Below, piece after piece: positions 35,715 through 44,642 of a stretch of 64,000 nt of DNA. Each line of letters begins with the position of its first letter. Position 1 is the first letter of the stretch. The position numbers and the translations under genes are program-made. The DNA comes from Erwinia sp. JUb26. Lineage in GTDB: Bacteria; Pseudomonadota; Gammaproteobacteria; Enterobacterales; Enterobacteriaceae. Below the pieces are notes generated by a model. It worked only from the letters and a program-made list of their open reading frames with translations. It was not told the DNA's origin and searched no databases. The stretch is from positions 556,712 to 620,711 of the forward strand of contig NZ_RJVB01000003.1 in the NCBI RefSeq assembly GCF_003751505.1, given 5' to 3'.

Positions 35715-36778
35715 AGCAGATTATTGTTACCGGCGGCCGGGGGGAAGTCGGTCGCGCGGCGGTGGCGCTGCTGCGATCGCTCGATTACCGGGTGACGGTG
35801 GTCGGGCGCAGCCCCGGCGGGCTGGAAGCCGACTACCGGCAGTGCGACATCTTTGATGCGCAGGCGCTGGCGGACGTGTGTTCCGGGGCCGATCTGGTGC
35901 TGAATGCGGCCGGTCCGTCTTCGGTGATTGGCGCTCGCGTGGCGCGGGCTGCGCTGCTGGCGGGGGCGGGCTACGTGGACGTGGCGGGTGACCCGCCGCT
36001 GTGGCGCGAAATCGCCCAGGACGGCAGCCTGCAACACGCGCTGTCGCACCGCGCCTGCGTGCTGGGGGCCGGGTTAACCCCCGGCCTGGCGGCGATGCTG
36101 CCGCGCTATGCGCTGGCGCGGCTGGCGCACGTTTCCCACATTACCCTGTACGGCGGCGGCATCGAGCGCTTTACCGCCGTTTCCGCCGCGGATTTTATCG
36201 CCAGCCTCAATCCTTACCAGGAGCAGGGCCGGGCAGGCACGGTGATTGCCAACGGGGAAATGCAGCGGGCCACGGCGCAGCAGCGGGTGAAGGTGCCCAC
36301 CGCCGCCCGGCCGTTCGACGCGCTGCCGTTCCTCAGCTTTGAGCTGGAGCAGCTGGCGGGTGAGTTCGGGCTGGGCAATCTGGCTGCTTACAGCCTGGTG
36401 GCCGATGCGCAGATGCTGCTGGCCTGCCAGCAGCAGGATGAGGCGCAGGCGGAACTGGTGCGGCTGAGCGGCGAACTGACCGCCGCCGAAGGTGAACAGC
36501 AGCACTTCTGGCTACAGGCGCGGGGCATCCAGGCCGGGCAGCCGGTTAACCTTGAGCTGCGACTGCGTTTTGGCAACAGCTACTGCCTGACCGGCAGCGT
36601 GGCGGCGCTGGCGGCGGATGCGCTGCTGCGCCAGTCGGCGAACGGGCTGAAGTGGCTGCCGCAGGTGCTGACGGCGGAACCGCTACTCAATGCGCTGCAC
36701 GCGCGCGGCCTGCTGGCGCAGTTTACCGCCAGCGTGCTGCCCGCCGAACAGCCCCAGTTTACCGAGGGGGAGCTATGA
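35711..36778 (+). CDS. Saccharopine-dehydrogenase-like NAD(P)-dependent oxidoreductase
   Basis: The protein has 355 residues. The N-terminal Rossmann motif QIIVTGGRGEVGRAAVALL is followed by the family hallmark ADLVLNAAGPSSVIGARVARAALLAGAGYVDVAGDP. The second half (HISHITLYGGGIERFTAVSAADF onward) is the catalytic-domain part of saccharopine-dehydrogenase-like proteins. Its start overlaps the NRPS stop (ATGA) and its stop overlaps the next start, so it belongs to the pathway. Canonical yersiniabactin and pyochelin clusters lack such a gene, and its reaction here is unknown: reduction of an imine or keto group, or tailoring of the acyl starter, are possible. It could also replace a ketoreductase missing from the PKS module. 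Confidence 0.75.
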   Translation: MKQIIVTGGRGEVGRAAVALLRSLDYRVTVVGRSPGGLEADYRQCDIFDAQALADVCSGADLVLNAAGPSSVIGARVARAALLAGAGYVDVAGDPPLWREIAQDGSLQHALSHRACVLGAGLTPGLAAMLPRYALARLAHVSHITLYGGGIERFTAVSAADFIASLNPYQEQGRAGTVIANGEMQRATAQQRVKVPTAARPFDALPFLSFELEQLAGEFGLGNLAAYSLVADAQMLLACQQQDEAQAELVRLSGELTAAEGEQQHFWLQARGIQAGQPVNLELRLRFGNSYCLTGSVAALAADALLRQSANGLKWLPQVLTAEPLLNALHARGLLAQFTASVLPAEQPQFTEGEL

Positions 36779-37902
36779 GCCGTCCGTTACGCGTGGTGGT
36801 TTGCGGCACGCTGTTTGGCCAGGTGTATCTCTCGGCGTTTAACCAGCCGTTCGCCGGGTTCGAACTGGCGGGCATTGTGGCGCGCGGCAGCCCGCGATCC
36901 CGCGATCTGGCGGCGAAGTACGGCGTGCCGCTTTATCAGCAGGTGGACGATTTGCCTGAGGATATTGATATCGCCTGCGTGGTGATCCGTTCGGCCATCG
37001 TCGGCGGTGCGGGCAGCGACATCGCCCAGGCGCTGTTACAGCGGGGGATCTCGGTGTTGCAGGAGCATCCGGTCTACCAGAGCGACGTGGCGCAGTGCCT
37101 GAAGCTGGCCCGTAAACACGGTTGCACCTACCACGTGAATACCCACTATCCGCATAGTCCGGCGGTGCGGCGCTTTATTCGCGTGGTGCAGCGTGCGCTG
37201 GCCGAGCAGCGGGCGCTGTTTATTGAGGCCACCTGCGGAGTGCAGGTGATATGCAGCCTGCTGGATATTCTGGGCCGCGCCCTGGGCCGCTTCGCCCCCT
37301 GTGCCTTTGAAGCTCCGGGCGGCTGGAGCCCGGCGCTGCGGGCGCAGATGCAGGGCACGCCGCCGTACAGCCCGTTGCGCGGGGTGATTGCCGGGGTGCC
37401 GATTACGCTGAATCTGCAAAATCAGCTCGATCCCGCCGATCCCGATAATCATTTCCATATCATGCACCGTATCAGCGTGGGCCTGCCGGGCGGCAACCTG
37501 CTGCTGGCGAATACCCACGGCCCGCTGCTGTGGCATGCGCAGATGCATATCCCTCGCGAACGTACCGAAACGGGCTGCCGTGAGCCGCTGCCGCCGGAGA
37601 GCGCACCGCACTACTACCGCACTCCGCTGTACGCGCTGGCTGAAGATAACGGCAACGATTTGGACGGCGTGCTGGCGGAGCAGTGGCCGTCGGCGGTGCG
37701 CCATGCGCTGCGGGAGTTTGCCGCACGGATGGTCGATCCGCAGCCGCAGCATGCCCAGCAGCTGCTGGCGCTAACCGCCGCCTGGAAGGATCTGATGAGC
37801 CAGGTCGGTAATCCGCAGAGCATCACCTTTGACGCGCCGCCGCCGCTGCCTGCCGCCGCGTGGGCCGCGTTCAATCAGGGCGAGGAGCAAAACGATGACT
37901 GA
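36775..37902 (+). CDS. Thiazolinyl imide reductase (PchG/Irp3/YbtU-like)
   Basis: The protein has 375 residues. It begins with a nucleotide-binding fold of the Gfo/Idh/MocA type (RVVVCGTLFGQVYLSAF) and contains QEHPVYQSDVAQCLKLARKHGCTYHVNTHYPHSPAVRRFI, a segment characteristic of PchG/Irp3. These enzymes use NADPH to reduce one enzyme-bound thiazoline to thiazolidine. That fits the assembly line, whose last module also has an active methyltransferase for the ring nitrogen, as in pyochelin. Start and stop both overlap neighbouring genes. Confidence 0.9.
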   Translation: MSRPLRVVVCGTLFGQVYLSAFNQPFAGFELAGIVARGSPRSRDLAAKYGVPLYQQVDDLPEDIDIACVVIRSAIVGGAGSDIAQALLQRGISVLQEHPVYQSDVAQCLKLARKHGCTYHVNTHYPHSPAVRRFIRVVQRALAEQRALFIEATCGVQVICSLLDILGRALGRFAPCAFEAPGGWSPALRAQMQGTPPYSPLRGVIAGVPITLNLQNQLDPADPDNHFHIMHRISVGLPGGNLLLANTHGPLLWHAQMHIPRERTETGCREPLPPESAPHYYRTPLYALAEDNGNDLDGVLAEQWPSAVRHALREFAARMVDPQPQHAQQLLALTAAWKDLMSQVGNPQSITFDAPPPLPAAAWAAFNQGEEQNDD

Positions 37903-38656
37903 ACAACCTTTACGCCTGCTGCGTGCGGGCACCTCCCGGCAGATGGTTTGCTTCCACCATGCCGGGGGCATGGCCGAATATTTTCTGCCGTGGCGCGATG
38001 GCGTGGCGCAGGAAAGCGCGCTGTACGCCGCCCAGCTGGCGGGACACGGCGCACGCATGAACGAAACGCCGCTGACCTGCCTGCATCAGATGGCCGATCG
38101 TCTGGCTGCCGCCTGCCACTTTCTGCCGCGCCGCCCGACCTTTTTCTTCGGCCACAGCATGGGGGCGGCGCTGGCATTTGAGGTGGCGCTGCGCCTGCAA
38201 AAACAGGGCCGACCGATTGACGGCCTGGCGGTGTCCGGCCGCCTGCCGCCGCACCGCAACAGCGGCAGCGACTATCACCGACAGAGCGACAGCCACCTGA
38301 TGGATAAAGTCACCCGGCTTTCCGGCGATGAGATGCCCTCAGGCCAGGCCAGAGAGCTGCTGACGCTGCTGATGCCGGTATTCCGCGCCGATTTCCAGGC
38401 GATTGAAACCTACCAGCGGCGCTGCGCGGAAAAACTCCGCTGCCCGGTGTTTGCAGCCGTCGGCGAGCGCGACAGCGAAGTCACGGTAGAAGAGATGTCG
38501 CAGTGGGAAAGGGTGACCGGGCATCGTTTCAACCTGAAAGTGTTTAGCGGCGGTCATTTCTATCTTCAGCACCAGCGCGATGCGCTACTGGCCTTTTTAA
38601 ACCGCGAGTGCGCCAATGCCTCCGGTGCCTCAGTGAAGGAATATCATGAAATATAA
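37895..38656 (+). CDS. Type II thioesterase (YbtT/PchC-like)
   Basis: The protein has 253 residues, taking the ATG at 37895 that overlaps the end of the reductase gene; a longer upstream frame is arginine-rich and unlike the family. It is an alpha/beta hydrolase with FHHAGGMAEYF near residue 20, nucleophile Ser88 in GHSMGAA, and His in SGGHFYL near the C-terminus. Such enzymes remove aberrant or non-amino-acyl groups from carrier proteins. This one keeps the expected Ser, in contrast to the Cys in the fused thioesterase of the NRPS. Confidence 0.9.
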   Translation: MTEQPLRLLRAGTSRQMVCFHHAGGMAEYFLPWRDGVAQESALYAAQLAGHGARMNETPLTCLHQMADRLAAACHFLPRRPTFFFGHSMGAALAFEVALRLQKQGRPIDGLAVSGRLPPHRNSGSDYHRQSDSHLMDKVTRLSGDEMPSGQARELLTLLMPVFRADFQAIETYQRRCAEKLRCPVFAAVGERDSEVTVEEMSQWERVTGHRFNLKVFSGGHFYLQHQRDALLAFLNRECANASGASVKEYHEI

Positions 38657-39917
38657 TGCGAATATCGTCAGCCTGTTCGGCCTTTACTGCGCGCAGGGCA
38701 CGCCGCTGGGCTTTGCCCTGTTTGCCCTGCCGGGGATCCTGCGCGCGCAGGGAGCGGATCTGCGCTTTATCGGCCTGGTGGGTCTGAGCATGCTGCCGTG
38801 GGCGTTTAAGTTTATCTGGGCCTCGTGGCTGGAGAACCGCCGCCCGTGGGGCTTCCGTTCACTGCCCGCGGGACTGGCCTGGATACAGCTGTTAAAACTC
38901 TTGTCGCTGGCGGCGATCGCGGCGCTGTTCTGGTTCGATCCCGCCGGGCATATTATCGGTCTGGTGGTGATGGTCACGGCGGTGAACCTGTTTTACGCCA
39001 CCCAGGATGTGGCGGTAGATGCGCTGGCGGTGCGCACCTTTGCCGGTAGCCGCCACGTTAACGTCAACGTCGGCCAGGTGGCGGGCTTCAGCCTCGGCAT
39101 GCTGGTGGGCGGAGTGGTCAGCCTGTATGTCTTTTACCGCAGCGGCTGGCAGGGTACGGTGCTGCTGTGCCTGCTGATCCAGGTGGTCTGCCATCTGCCG
39201 TTCCAGCTTCATCTGCGCCACTTTGCCCGCCAGCCCGCCGAAGCGGCACCGCTGGGCGAGAAGGGCGCTGCACTGCGCTATATCTTCCGCCGCAAACACT
39301 GGAAGCCGGTGATCCTCACCGCGCTGCTGTTTAAATCCGCCAGCACCCTCGGCGCCAGCCTGGTGTCGCCGCTGCTGGTGGATATGGGCGTCAGCCTCGA
39401 TCAGATTGCGCTGATCTCCGGCAGCGTGCTGATCGTCAGCTATATCGCCGGGGCGGTGGCGTCCGGCGTGCTGCACCGCTGGCTGAGCAGTGCACAGCTC
39501 ACGCTGATCGGCCTGTCGGGCAGCCTGCTGTGCTGGCTGGGGATGGCGCTGTCTTTAAGTGCGGATCGCGCCTCCACCCAGTGGATCTTCACCTTCTTCG
39601 TGCTGGAAGGCTTCTTCTTTAACCTGTGCTGCGTGGCGCTGTTCGCCTGGTTTATGTGCTGGAGCGAAGGCGAAAAAGACGGTTCGGTGGTACAGCCGGG
39701 CACCGATTTCACCCTGCTACAGTGCTGCGAAGTGCTCGGCAGCAGCACGGCGATGGTGATCGGCGGCACGCTGGCCCATTACCTCGGGTTTGCCAACACC
39801 TTCTACGTGGCGGCCCTGTTCGGCGCGGTGATTGCGCTGGTAATTATGCGCTGCTTCCGCCGCGTACCGGACCGCACGCGCGAGGAACCGCAGCCGCTGA
39901 ATGAGGTGGCGCAATGA
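38646..39917 (+). CDS. MFS transporter of the YbtX/AmpG-like group
   Basis: The protein has 423 residues with about 12 membrane segments. The N-terminus ANIVSLFGLYCAQGTPLGFALFALPGILRAQGADLRFIGLVGL and the YATQDVAVDALAVR motif of TM4 are shared with AmpG and with YbtX/IrpX of yersiniabactin islands. AAGGA lies before its ATG, which overlaps the thioesterase end by 11 bases. It probably moves the metallophore or its metal complex across the inner membrane; the direction is not known. Confidence 0.85.
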   Translation: MKYNANIVSLFGLYCAQGTPLGFALFALPGILRAQGADLRFIGLVGLSMLPWAFKFIWASWLENRRPWGFRSLPAGLAWIQLLKLLSLAAIAALFWFDPAGHIIGLVVMVTAVNLFYATQDVAVDALAVRTFAGSRHVNVNVGQVAGFSLGMLVGGVVSLYVFYRSGWQGTVLLCLLIQVVCHLPFQLHLRHFARQPAEAAPLGEKGAALRYIFRRKHWKPVILTALLFKSASTLGASLVSPLLVDMGVSLDQIALISGSVLIVSYIAGAVASGVLHRWLSSAQLTLIGLSGSLLCWLGMALSLSADRASTQWIFTFFVLEGFFFNLCCVALFAWFMCWSEGEKDGSVVQPGTDFTLLQCCEVLGSSTAMVIGGTLAHYLGFANTFYVAALFGAVIALVIMRCFRRVPDRTREEPQPLNEVAQ

Positions 39918-41692
39918 GCGAGCCGCAAAACGGCAGCGCTTTTCGCTGGCTGATGGCGCTGGTCAGCACGCAGCGGGCGCGGCTGGCGCTGTCGATGAGC
40001 CTGGCGGTGTGCTACTCGCTGCTGGCGCTGGTGCCCTACGTGCTGGTGTGGCGGCTGGTTGACGGCATGTTGAGCGACCGGGCGCTGACCGCCGGGCAGG
40101 TGTGGCAGTGGGTCGGGCTGGCGGCGCTGGCGCTGGCGCTGAAAATTTCGCTGCAGCTGACCTCCGGCCTGCTGTCGCATCAGGCGGCCTTCCGGCTGCT
40201 GTTCGATCTGCGTCGCCGGGTGATCGAGCGGGTGGGCAGGCTGCCGCTCAGCGTTTGCCATCAGCATACTTCCGCCCGTCTGAAGAAGATTATCTCCGAC
40301 GATATTGGCCGCATCGAAACCTTTGTCGCCCACCATCTGCCGGATATGGCGGCGGCGATTATTACCCCGCCCGCCGCCGCGCTGCTGCTGTTTTTCTTTG
40401 ACTGGCGGCTGGCGCTGGTGGCACTGATCCCGCTGCCGGTGGCGATTGTTATGCAGTGCTGGATCTTTCGCGGCTTCAGCGGGCGCATCGGCGACTACCA
40501 CCGGGTGGTGGCGGATCTGCATACCAGCATCACCGATTTTGTGAAAAGCATGCCGCTGGTGAAAACCTTCAACATGACGGTGGACTCGCACCGCCGCTAC
40601 GCCCGGGCGGTGGATGAGCACTATCAGCTGGTCAGCGGCTGGCTGCGCGATACGCGTACGCCGATGGCGCTGTTTAAAATCAGCATCGACATCGGGCTGC
40701 TGTGCCTGATGCCGGTGGGGATCTGGCTGTTTGCCCAGGGGGAAGTGACCCTGGCGACGCTGTTTATGTTCCTGCTGCTTGGCGTGGGGCTGATGGAGCC
40801 GCTGTTTAACCTGCTGCAGTTTGCCGGCATGTTCAGCGAGCTGCTGAAGGGGGTGGAAAACATTCGCGACTTCGCCACGATGCCCGTGCAGCAGGATGCC
40901 GGGCAGTGGGCGACGCTGAACCACTACGATATCCGCTTCGAGCAGGTCGGTTTTACCCACGGCAACAGCCAGAAAGCGACGCTGGAAAACCTGAGCTTTA
41001 CCGCCAGACAGCATCAGATCACCGCTGTCGTTGGCCCCAGCGGCGCGGGGAAAACCACCGCGGCGCAGCTGATCCCCCGGCTGTACGAGTACCAGCGCGG
41101 CGAGGTGATGATTGGCGACGTGCCGATTACCGCCATGCCGCTGGAGCAGCTGATGTCGCTGGTCAGCGTGGTATTCCAGGACGTGTTTATCTTTGAAGAG
41201 ACGGTGGAGAACAACATCCGCATGGGCAATACGGCGTTGAGCGAGCAGCAGATCCATGCGGCGGCTCGCGCGGCCTGCGCCGATGACTTTATCCGCGCCC
41301 TGCCGCAGGGCTATCACACCCCAATACGGCCCGGCATGCTGAGCGGCGGGCAGGCGCAGCGGCTGGCGATTGCCCGCGCTATAGCCAGAAACGCCCCGAT
41401 CCTGATCCTCGATGAAGCGACGGCGTTTTCCGACGCACGCAACGAAGCATTGATTCAGCAAGCGCTGTCTGCGCTGATGCAGGGCAAAACGGTGTTGGTG
41501 ATTGCTCACCGGCTGAACACGCTGACCGAGGTGGATAAGATCGTGGTGATGGCAGAGGGAACGAAAGTTGCTGAAGGGCCGCATGCTGAACTGCTGGCGG
41601 CCTGTCCGCTGTATCTGCATATGTGGCAGGCGCACCAGCAGGCGCGCGAGTGGCATCTGCCGGTACGGCAGCCGGAGGTGGTGCATGAATGA
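39914..41692 (+). CDS. ABC half-transporter (YbtP/Irp6-like)
   Basis: The protein has 592 residues with an N-terminal six-helix membrane domain and a C-terminal ATPase domain. Walker A is VGPSGAGKTT, the signature is LSGGQAQRLAIARAI, Walker B is ILILDEATAF and the switch His is in VLVIAHRLNTL. In the yersiniabactin system YbtP and YbtQ form a heterodimer that, although exporter-like in fold, imports the iron complex. Its start overlaps the MFS stop (ATGA) and its stop overlaps the next half-transporter. Iron or zinc uptake in this locus is inferred. Confidence 0.88.
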   Translation: MSEPQNGSAFRWLMALVSTQRARLALSMSLAVCYSLLALVPYVLVWRLVDGMLSDRALTAGQVWQWVGLAALALALKISLQLTSGLLSHQAAFRLLFDLRRRVIERVGRLPLSVCHQHTSARLKKIISDDIGRIETFVAHHLPDMAAAIITPPAAALLLFFFDWRLALVALIPLPVAIVMQCWIFRGFSGRIGDYHRVVADLHTSITDFVKSMPLVKTFNMTVDSHRRYARAVDEHYQLVSGWLRDTRTPMALFKISIDIGLLCLMPVGIWLFAQGEVTLATLFMFLLLGVGLMEPLFNLLQFAGMFSELLKGVENIRDFATMPVQQDAGQWATLNHYDIRFEQVGFTHGNSQKATLENLSFTARQHQITAVVGPSGAGKTTAAQLIPRLYEYQRGEVMIGDVPITAMPLEQLMSLVSVVFQDVFIFEETVENNIRMGNTALSEQQIHAAARAACADDFIRALPQGYHTPIRPGMLSGGQAQRLAIARAIARNAPILILDEATAFSDARNEALIQQALSALMQGKTVLVIAHRLNTLTEVDKIVVMAEGTKVAEGPHAELLAACPLYLHMWQAHQQAREWHLPVRQPEVVHE

Positions 41693-43442
41693 TATTTTCA
41701 AGCTGATGAAACAGGTCGGCACCGCGCTTAGCGGCCTGCGCAAAATGGTGCTGCTGACGGTGCTGGATGCGTTTCTCGCTTCGGTGCCTTACGCGCTGCT
41801 GTTTTACATCCTGCTCGACATGCTTTCCATCGCGCCGGATCTGCGCTGGCAGTTTACCCTGGCGGCGGGCTGCCTGCTGTTGATGCTGGTGCGCGTGGCG
41901 CTGGCAAGGGTGCTGAACTTCAACCTGTCGCTGATGGGCTTTCGCGCCGGATATCAGCTGCGCAAATCCCTTGGCGAGCATCTGCGGCGGTTGCCGATGG
42001 GCTTCTTTTACCGTACCGATATGAGCAGCGTGAACAATACGCTGCTGAAGGATATCGATATGAGCGAGAAAATCTTCACCCATCTGTACGCGCCGTTTAT
42101 CGCCAGTGTTTCCGTGGTGTGCTTCTTCGCGCTGGGCCTGCTGTTTAAGGACTGGCGGATGGGGCTGGCGATGCTGTCGACCCTGCCGCTGGCGGTGGCG
42201 GCCTTCCTGCTGACTCGCCGCTACGCGCGCCGCTGGACGATGCAGATGCAGGCGCTGATGTTCCGCCTGAACGACGCGCTGATGGAGTATATCGACGGCA
42301 TTAAAGAGCTGAAGGCCAGCCGGATGACCGGGCAGGCGTTTGGGCGGCTGGATAAGGTGCTGGAGACGACCTGGCGGCAGTCGCTGACCGCCGAGAAGGC
42401 CAGCGCCTGGCCGGTTTACAGCTTTAACCTGCTGGTGGAGTGCGGATTTATCGTGCTGCTGGCGGCGGTCAGCTGGGCCTGGCTGGGGCAGACGCTGCCA
42501 ATGGCCGAGGTGCTGATGTTCCTGATCGCCGCCGTGCGCTTCTTCCGTCCGCTGCTAAATATTTCGATGTTCCTCGCCGAGCTGAACTACTTTGGCCTCG
42601 CCGCCGGGCGCATTGCCAAAGTGTTCGATCTGCCAGTGCTGCCGCAGGGCAGTGAGATGCGCGACCCTGACCGGCTGCGCATCCGGCTGGATAACGTCAG
42701 CTTTGCCTATCCCGATAAACCGCGCCTGTTCGAACGGCTGAATCTGACCATTGAGGCACAGCAGGTGACCGCGCTGGTCGGGCCGTCCGGTTCAGGTAAA
42801 TCAACCCTCGCGTCGCTGATTGCCCGCTTCTGGGCGCTGGAAGGGGGCACCATCTGGGTCGGCAGCGATCCGCAGCGCATTGATACGGCGAAGATGGACG
42901 CGAGCCACTGGCAGTCGTATATCAGCGTGGTGTTTCAACAGAGCTACGTGCTGAACGACACCATCGCTAATAATCTGCGGGTGGCGCAGCCAGATGTGGA
43001 TATGCAGGCGCTGCGCCGGGTGTGCGAAGCCGCGCGGCTGCTGACGCTGATCGACAGTTTGCCCGACGGCATGGATACGCTGGTGGGGGCGGGCGGGGTG
43101 CATCTTTCCGGCGGCGAGTTACAGCGGCTGTCGATTGCCCGCGCGCTGCTGAAGGACGCGCCGCTGATTATTCTGGATGAGGCCAGCGCGTCGCTGGATC
43201 CGGAAAATGAGCGCGATATTCAACTGGCGATGCAGTCGCTGACCGCCGGGAAGACGGTGCTGGTAATCGCCCATAAACTCTCTTCGGTGCGGTATGCCGA
43301 CCGGATTGTGGTAATGGATGAGGGGCAGATTGTGGAGCAGGGGGATCATCAGCAGTTGATGGCGGCGGAGGGGCTGTATGCGGAGATGTGGAGGTTGCAG
43401 CAGCAGGCGATGAGCTGGCGGCCTGGGGCTGCTGTTGCATAG
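41685..43442 (+). CDS. ABC half-transporter (YbtQ/Irp7-like)
   Basis: The protein has 585 residues from the ATG at 41685; an earlier in-frame start at 41568 lies inside the preceding gene and adds an unrelated Arg/Cys-rich stretch. Membrane domain first, then ATPase with Walker A VGPSGSGKST, signature LSGGELQRLSIARALL, Walker B LIILDEASASLD and VLVIAHKLSSV. It is the likely partner of the preceding half-transporter. It is the last gene of the metallophore operon; the structured repeat island begins 59 bp after its stop. Confidence 0.88.
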   Translation: MNDIFKLMKQVGTALSGLRKMVLLTVLDAFLASVPYALLFYILLDMLSIAPDLRWQFTLAAGCLLLMLVRVALARVLNFNLSLMGFRAGYQLRKSLGEHLRRLPMGFFYRTDMSSVNNTLLKDIDMSEKIFTHLYAPFIASVSVVCFFALGLLFKDWRMGLAMLSTLPLAVAAFLLTRRYARRWTMQMQALMFRLNDALMEYIDGIKELKASRMTGQAFGRLDKVLETTWRQSLTAEKASAWPVYSFNLLVECGFIVLLAAVSWAWLGQTLPMAEVLMFLIAAVRFFRPLLNISMFLAELNYFGLAAGRIAKVFDLPVLPQGSEMRDPDRLRIRLDNVSFAYPDKPRLFERLNLTIEAQQVTALVGPSGSGKSTLASLIARFWALEGGTIWVGSDPQRIDTAKMDASHWQSYISVVFQQSYVLNDTIANNLRVAQPDVDMQALRRVCEAARLLTLIDSLPDGMDTLVGAGGVHLSGGELQRLSIARALLKDAPLIILDEASASLDPENERDIQLAMQSLTAGKTVLVIAHKLSSVRYADRIVVMDEGQIVEQGDHQQLMAAEGLYAEMWRLQQQAMSWRPGAAVA

Positions 43443-43500
43443 CTGGCTGGTCGGCTGGTCGGATCGTTGGCAGGTTGGCTGGGCGATCGGGGTATGGGCC

Positions 43501-43603
43501 GGGGGGAGACTGCGCACGCCGGACCGGCAAAACCCGCCTCCCTGCGGGCCTCGGAACGCGCCGTCCGTGGCGCGTTACGTCCGGCTTAGCGCATTCTCCC
43601 CCC
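43501..43603 (+). repeat. Structured palindromic repeat, family 1, copy A
   Basis: The element is bounded by GGGGGGAGACTGCGC and GCGCATTCTCCCCCC. Inside, GCCGGAC pairs with GTCCGGC, and two hairpins are present (CCCGC..GCGGG and ACGCGCC/GGCGCGT). About 40 bp of similar sequence (TTTGATATCGGGGATCGCTATGCG) follows each copy. Confidence 0.85.
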
Positions 43604-43662
43604 GTCCCTTTGATATCGGGGATCGCTATGCGAAGTTCGCCTGTGAGATCGGGGTCCGGGCC

Positions 43663-43765
43663 GGGGGGAGACTGCGCACGCCGGACCGGCAAAACCCGCA
43701 TCCATGCAGGCCTCGGAACGCGCCGTCCGTGGCGCGTTACGTCCGGCTTAGCGCAGTCTTCCCCC
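43663..43765 (+). repeat. Structured palindromic repeat, family 1, copy B
   Basis: Nearly identical to copy A. The outer arms GGGGGGAGACTGCGC and GCGCAGTCTTCCCCC pair with one mismatch; the inner stem is GCCGGAC/GTCCGGC, with hairpins CCCGCAT/ATGCAGG and ACGCGCC/GGCGCGT. Confidence 0.85.
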
Positions 43766-43868
43766 GTCCCTTTGATAGCGAGGATGGCTGCTGCAAAGTC
43801 GGTTCTGCGATCGGGCATTCGGTTTGTGAATTTTTGGCTAGTCGTCTATGCGATCGGGGTTCGGGTCA

Positions 43869-43969
43869 GGGGGTGATGGCGCACACCGGACCGGCAAAAC
43901 CCGCATCCTTGCAGGCCTCGGAACGCGCCGTCCTTGGCGCGTTACGCCCGGCTTAGCGCCATCACCCCC
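43869..43969 (+). repeat. Structured palindromic repeat, family 1, copy C (covarying arms)
   Basis: The interior is like copies A and B, but both outer arms are changed together: GGGGGTGATGGCGC (43869-43882) and GCGCCATCACCCCC (43956-43969) are perfectly complementary over 14 bp. The change preserves pairing, evidence that the fold rather than the sequence is maintained. Confidence 0.85.
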
Positions 43970-44135
43970 TTACCTTTTGATAGCTGTGATCGCTGTGCGA
44001 AATTCGGTTCTGATACTGTTGCTGAATTTCTGGATTATTAGCTTGTCGCCTGTCCATTCTGCGAACGAGGGGGCCGGATCAGGTTTTTTCATTAAACTTT
44101 GATGCAATTACAAATCCCTGTTGGGTCGTTTTAAA

Positions 44136-44267
44136 ACAGCCACGAAGAAGCGAATGAGGGAAGGCGTTGGGGCGGCTGGATGCAGACTCACGGCCAGGGA
44201 TGGCCGTGAGTCAGGCTATAGGGACATACTCGCGCCGGTGCAGTAAGCCGCCCCGACGGCTTCAACC
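44136..44267 (+). repeat. Structured palindromic repeat, family 2, copy 1
   Basis: The outer arms AAGGCGTTGGGGCGGC and GCCGCCCCGACGGCTT pair with few mismatches. Inside is the perfect 12-bp hairpin GACTCACGGCCA/TGGCCGTGAGTC, then CAGGCTATAGGGACATACTC shared with copy 2. It is unrelated in sequence to family 1 but shares the long-stem design. Confidence 0.8.
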
Positions 44268-44349
44268 GAACACGAATCTCAACGCGACTTAATACAGCCC
44301 CAGTGGCTTCATCGATCAACAAATCCATGTGCGTTCGGGAGCACTGGCC

Positions 44350-44452
44350 GGGGGGAGACTGCACACGCCGGACCGGCAAAACCCGCATCCATGCAGGCCT
44401 CGGAACGCGCCGTCCGTGGCGCGTTACGTCCGGCTTAGCGCAGTTTCCCCCC
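44350..44452 (+). repeat. Structured palindromic repeat, family 1, copy D
   Basis: Same fold as copies A and B: outer arms GGGGGGAGACTGCAC and GCGCAGTTTCCCCCC, inner stem GCCGGAC/GTCCGGC and two inner hairpins. It is followed by the family's downstream flank (CTTGATTGCGGAGATGGCTG). Confidence 0.85.
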
Positions 44453-44642
44453 GTCCCCTTGATTGCGGAGATGGCTGTGCGAAATCTGGCTCTACAAACT
44501 GAGTCCGTACGTGGTTTTGTGAAGTGCACTGAGTTTCCAGATTGATGCAGAAGTTGTTGTCCGCTCGTCTGAGATATTGGGGCCAGGCCAGGTTATTGAC
44601 TTAACACTGAAGTTAATACGGTTTGCGGTTGGAGTTTTGATA

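Noticed and set aside
39803..41743. A 646-codon open frame on the minus strand
   Set aside because: Antisense shadow of the first ABC half-transporter; His/Gln/Arg-rich composition without motifs.
43435..43956. A 173-codon frame with internal protein repeats after the ABC genes
   Set aside because: It only translates the palindromic DNA repeats; the repeated peptide segments follow the DNA copies and no ribosome site or family is seen.
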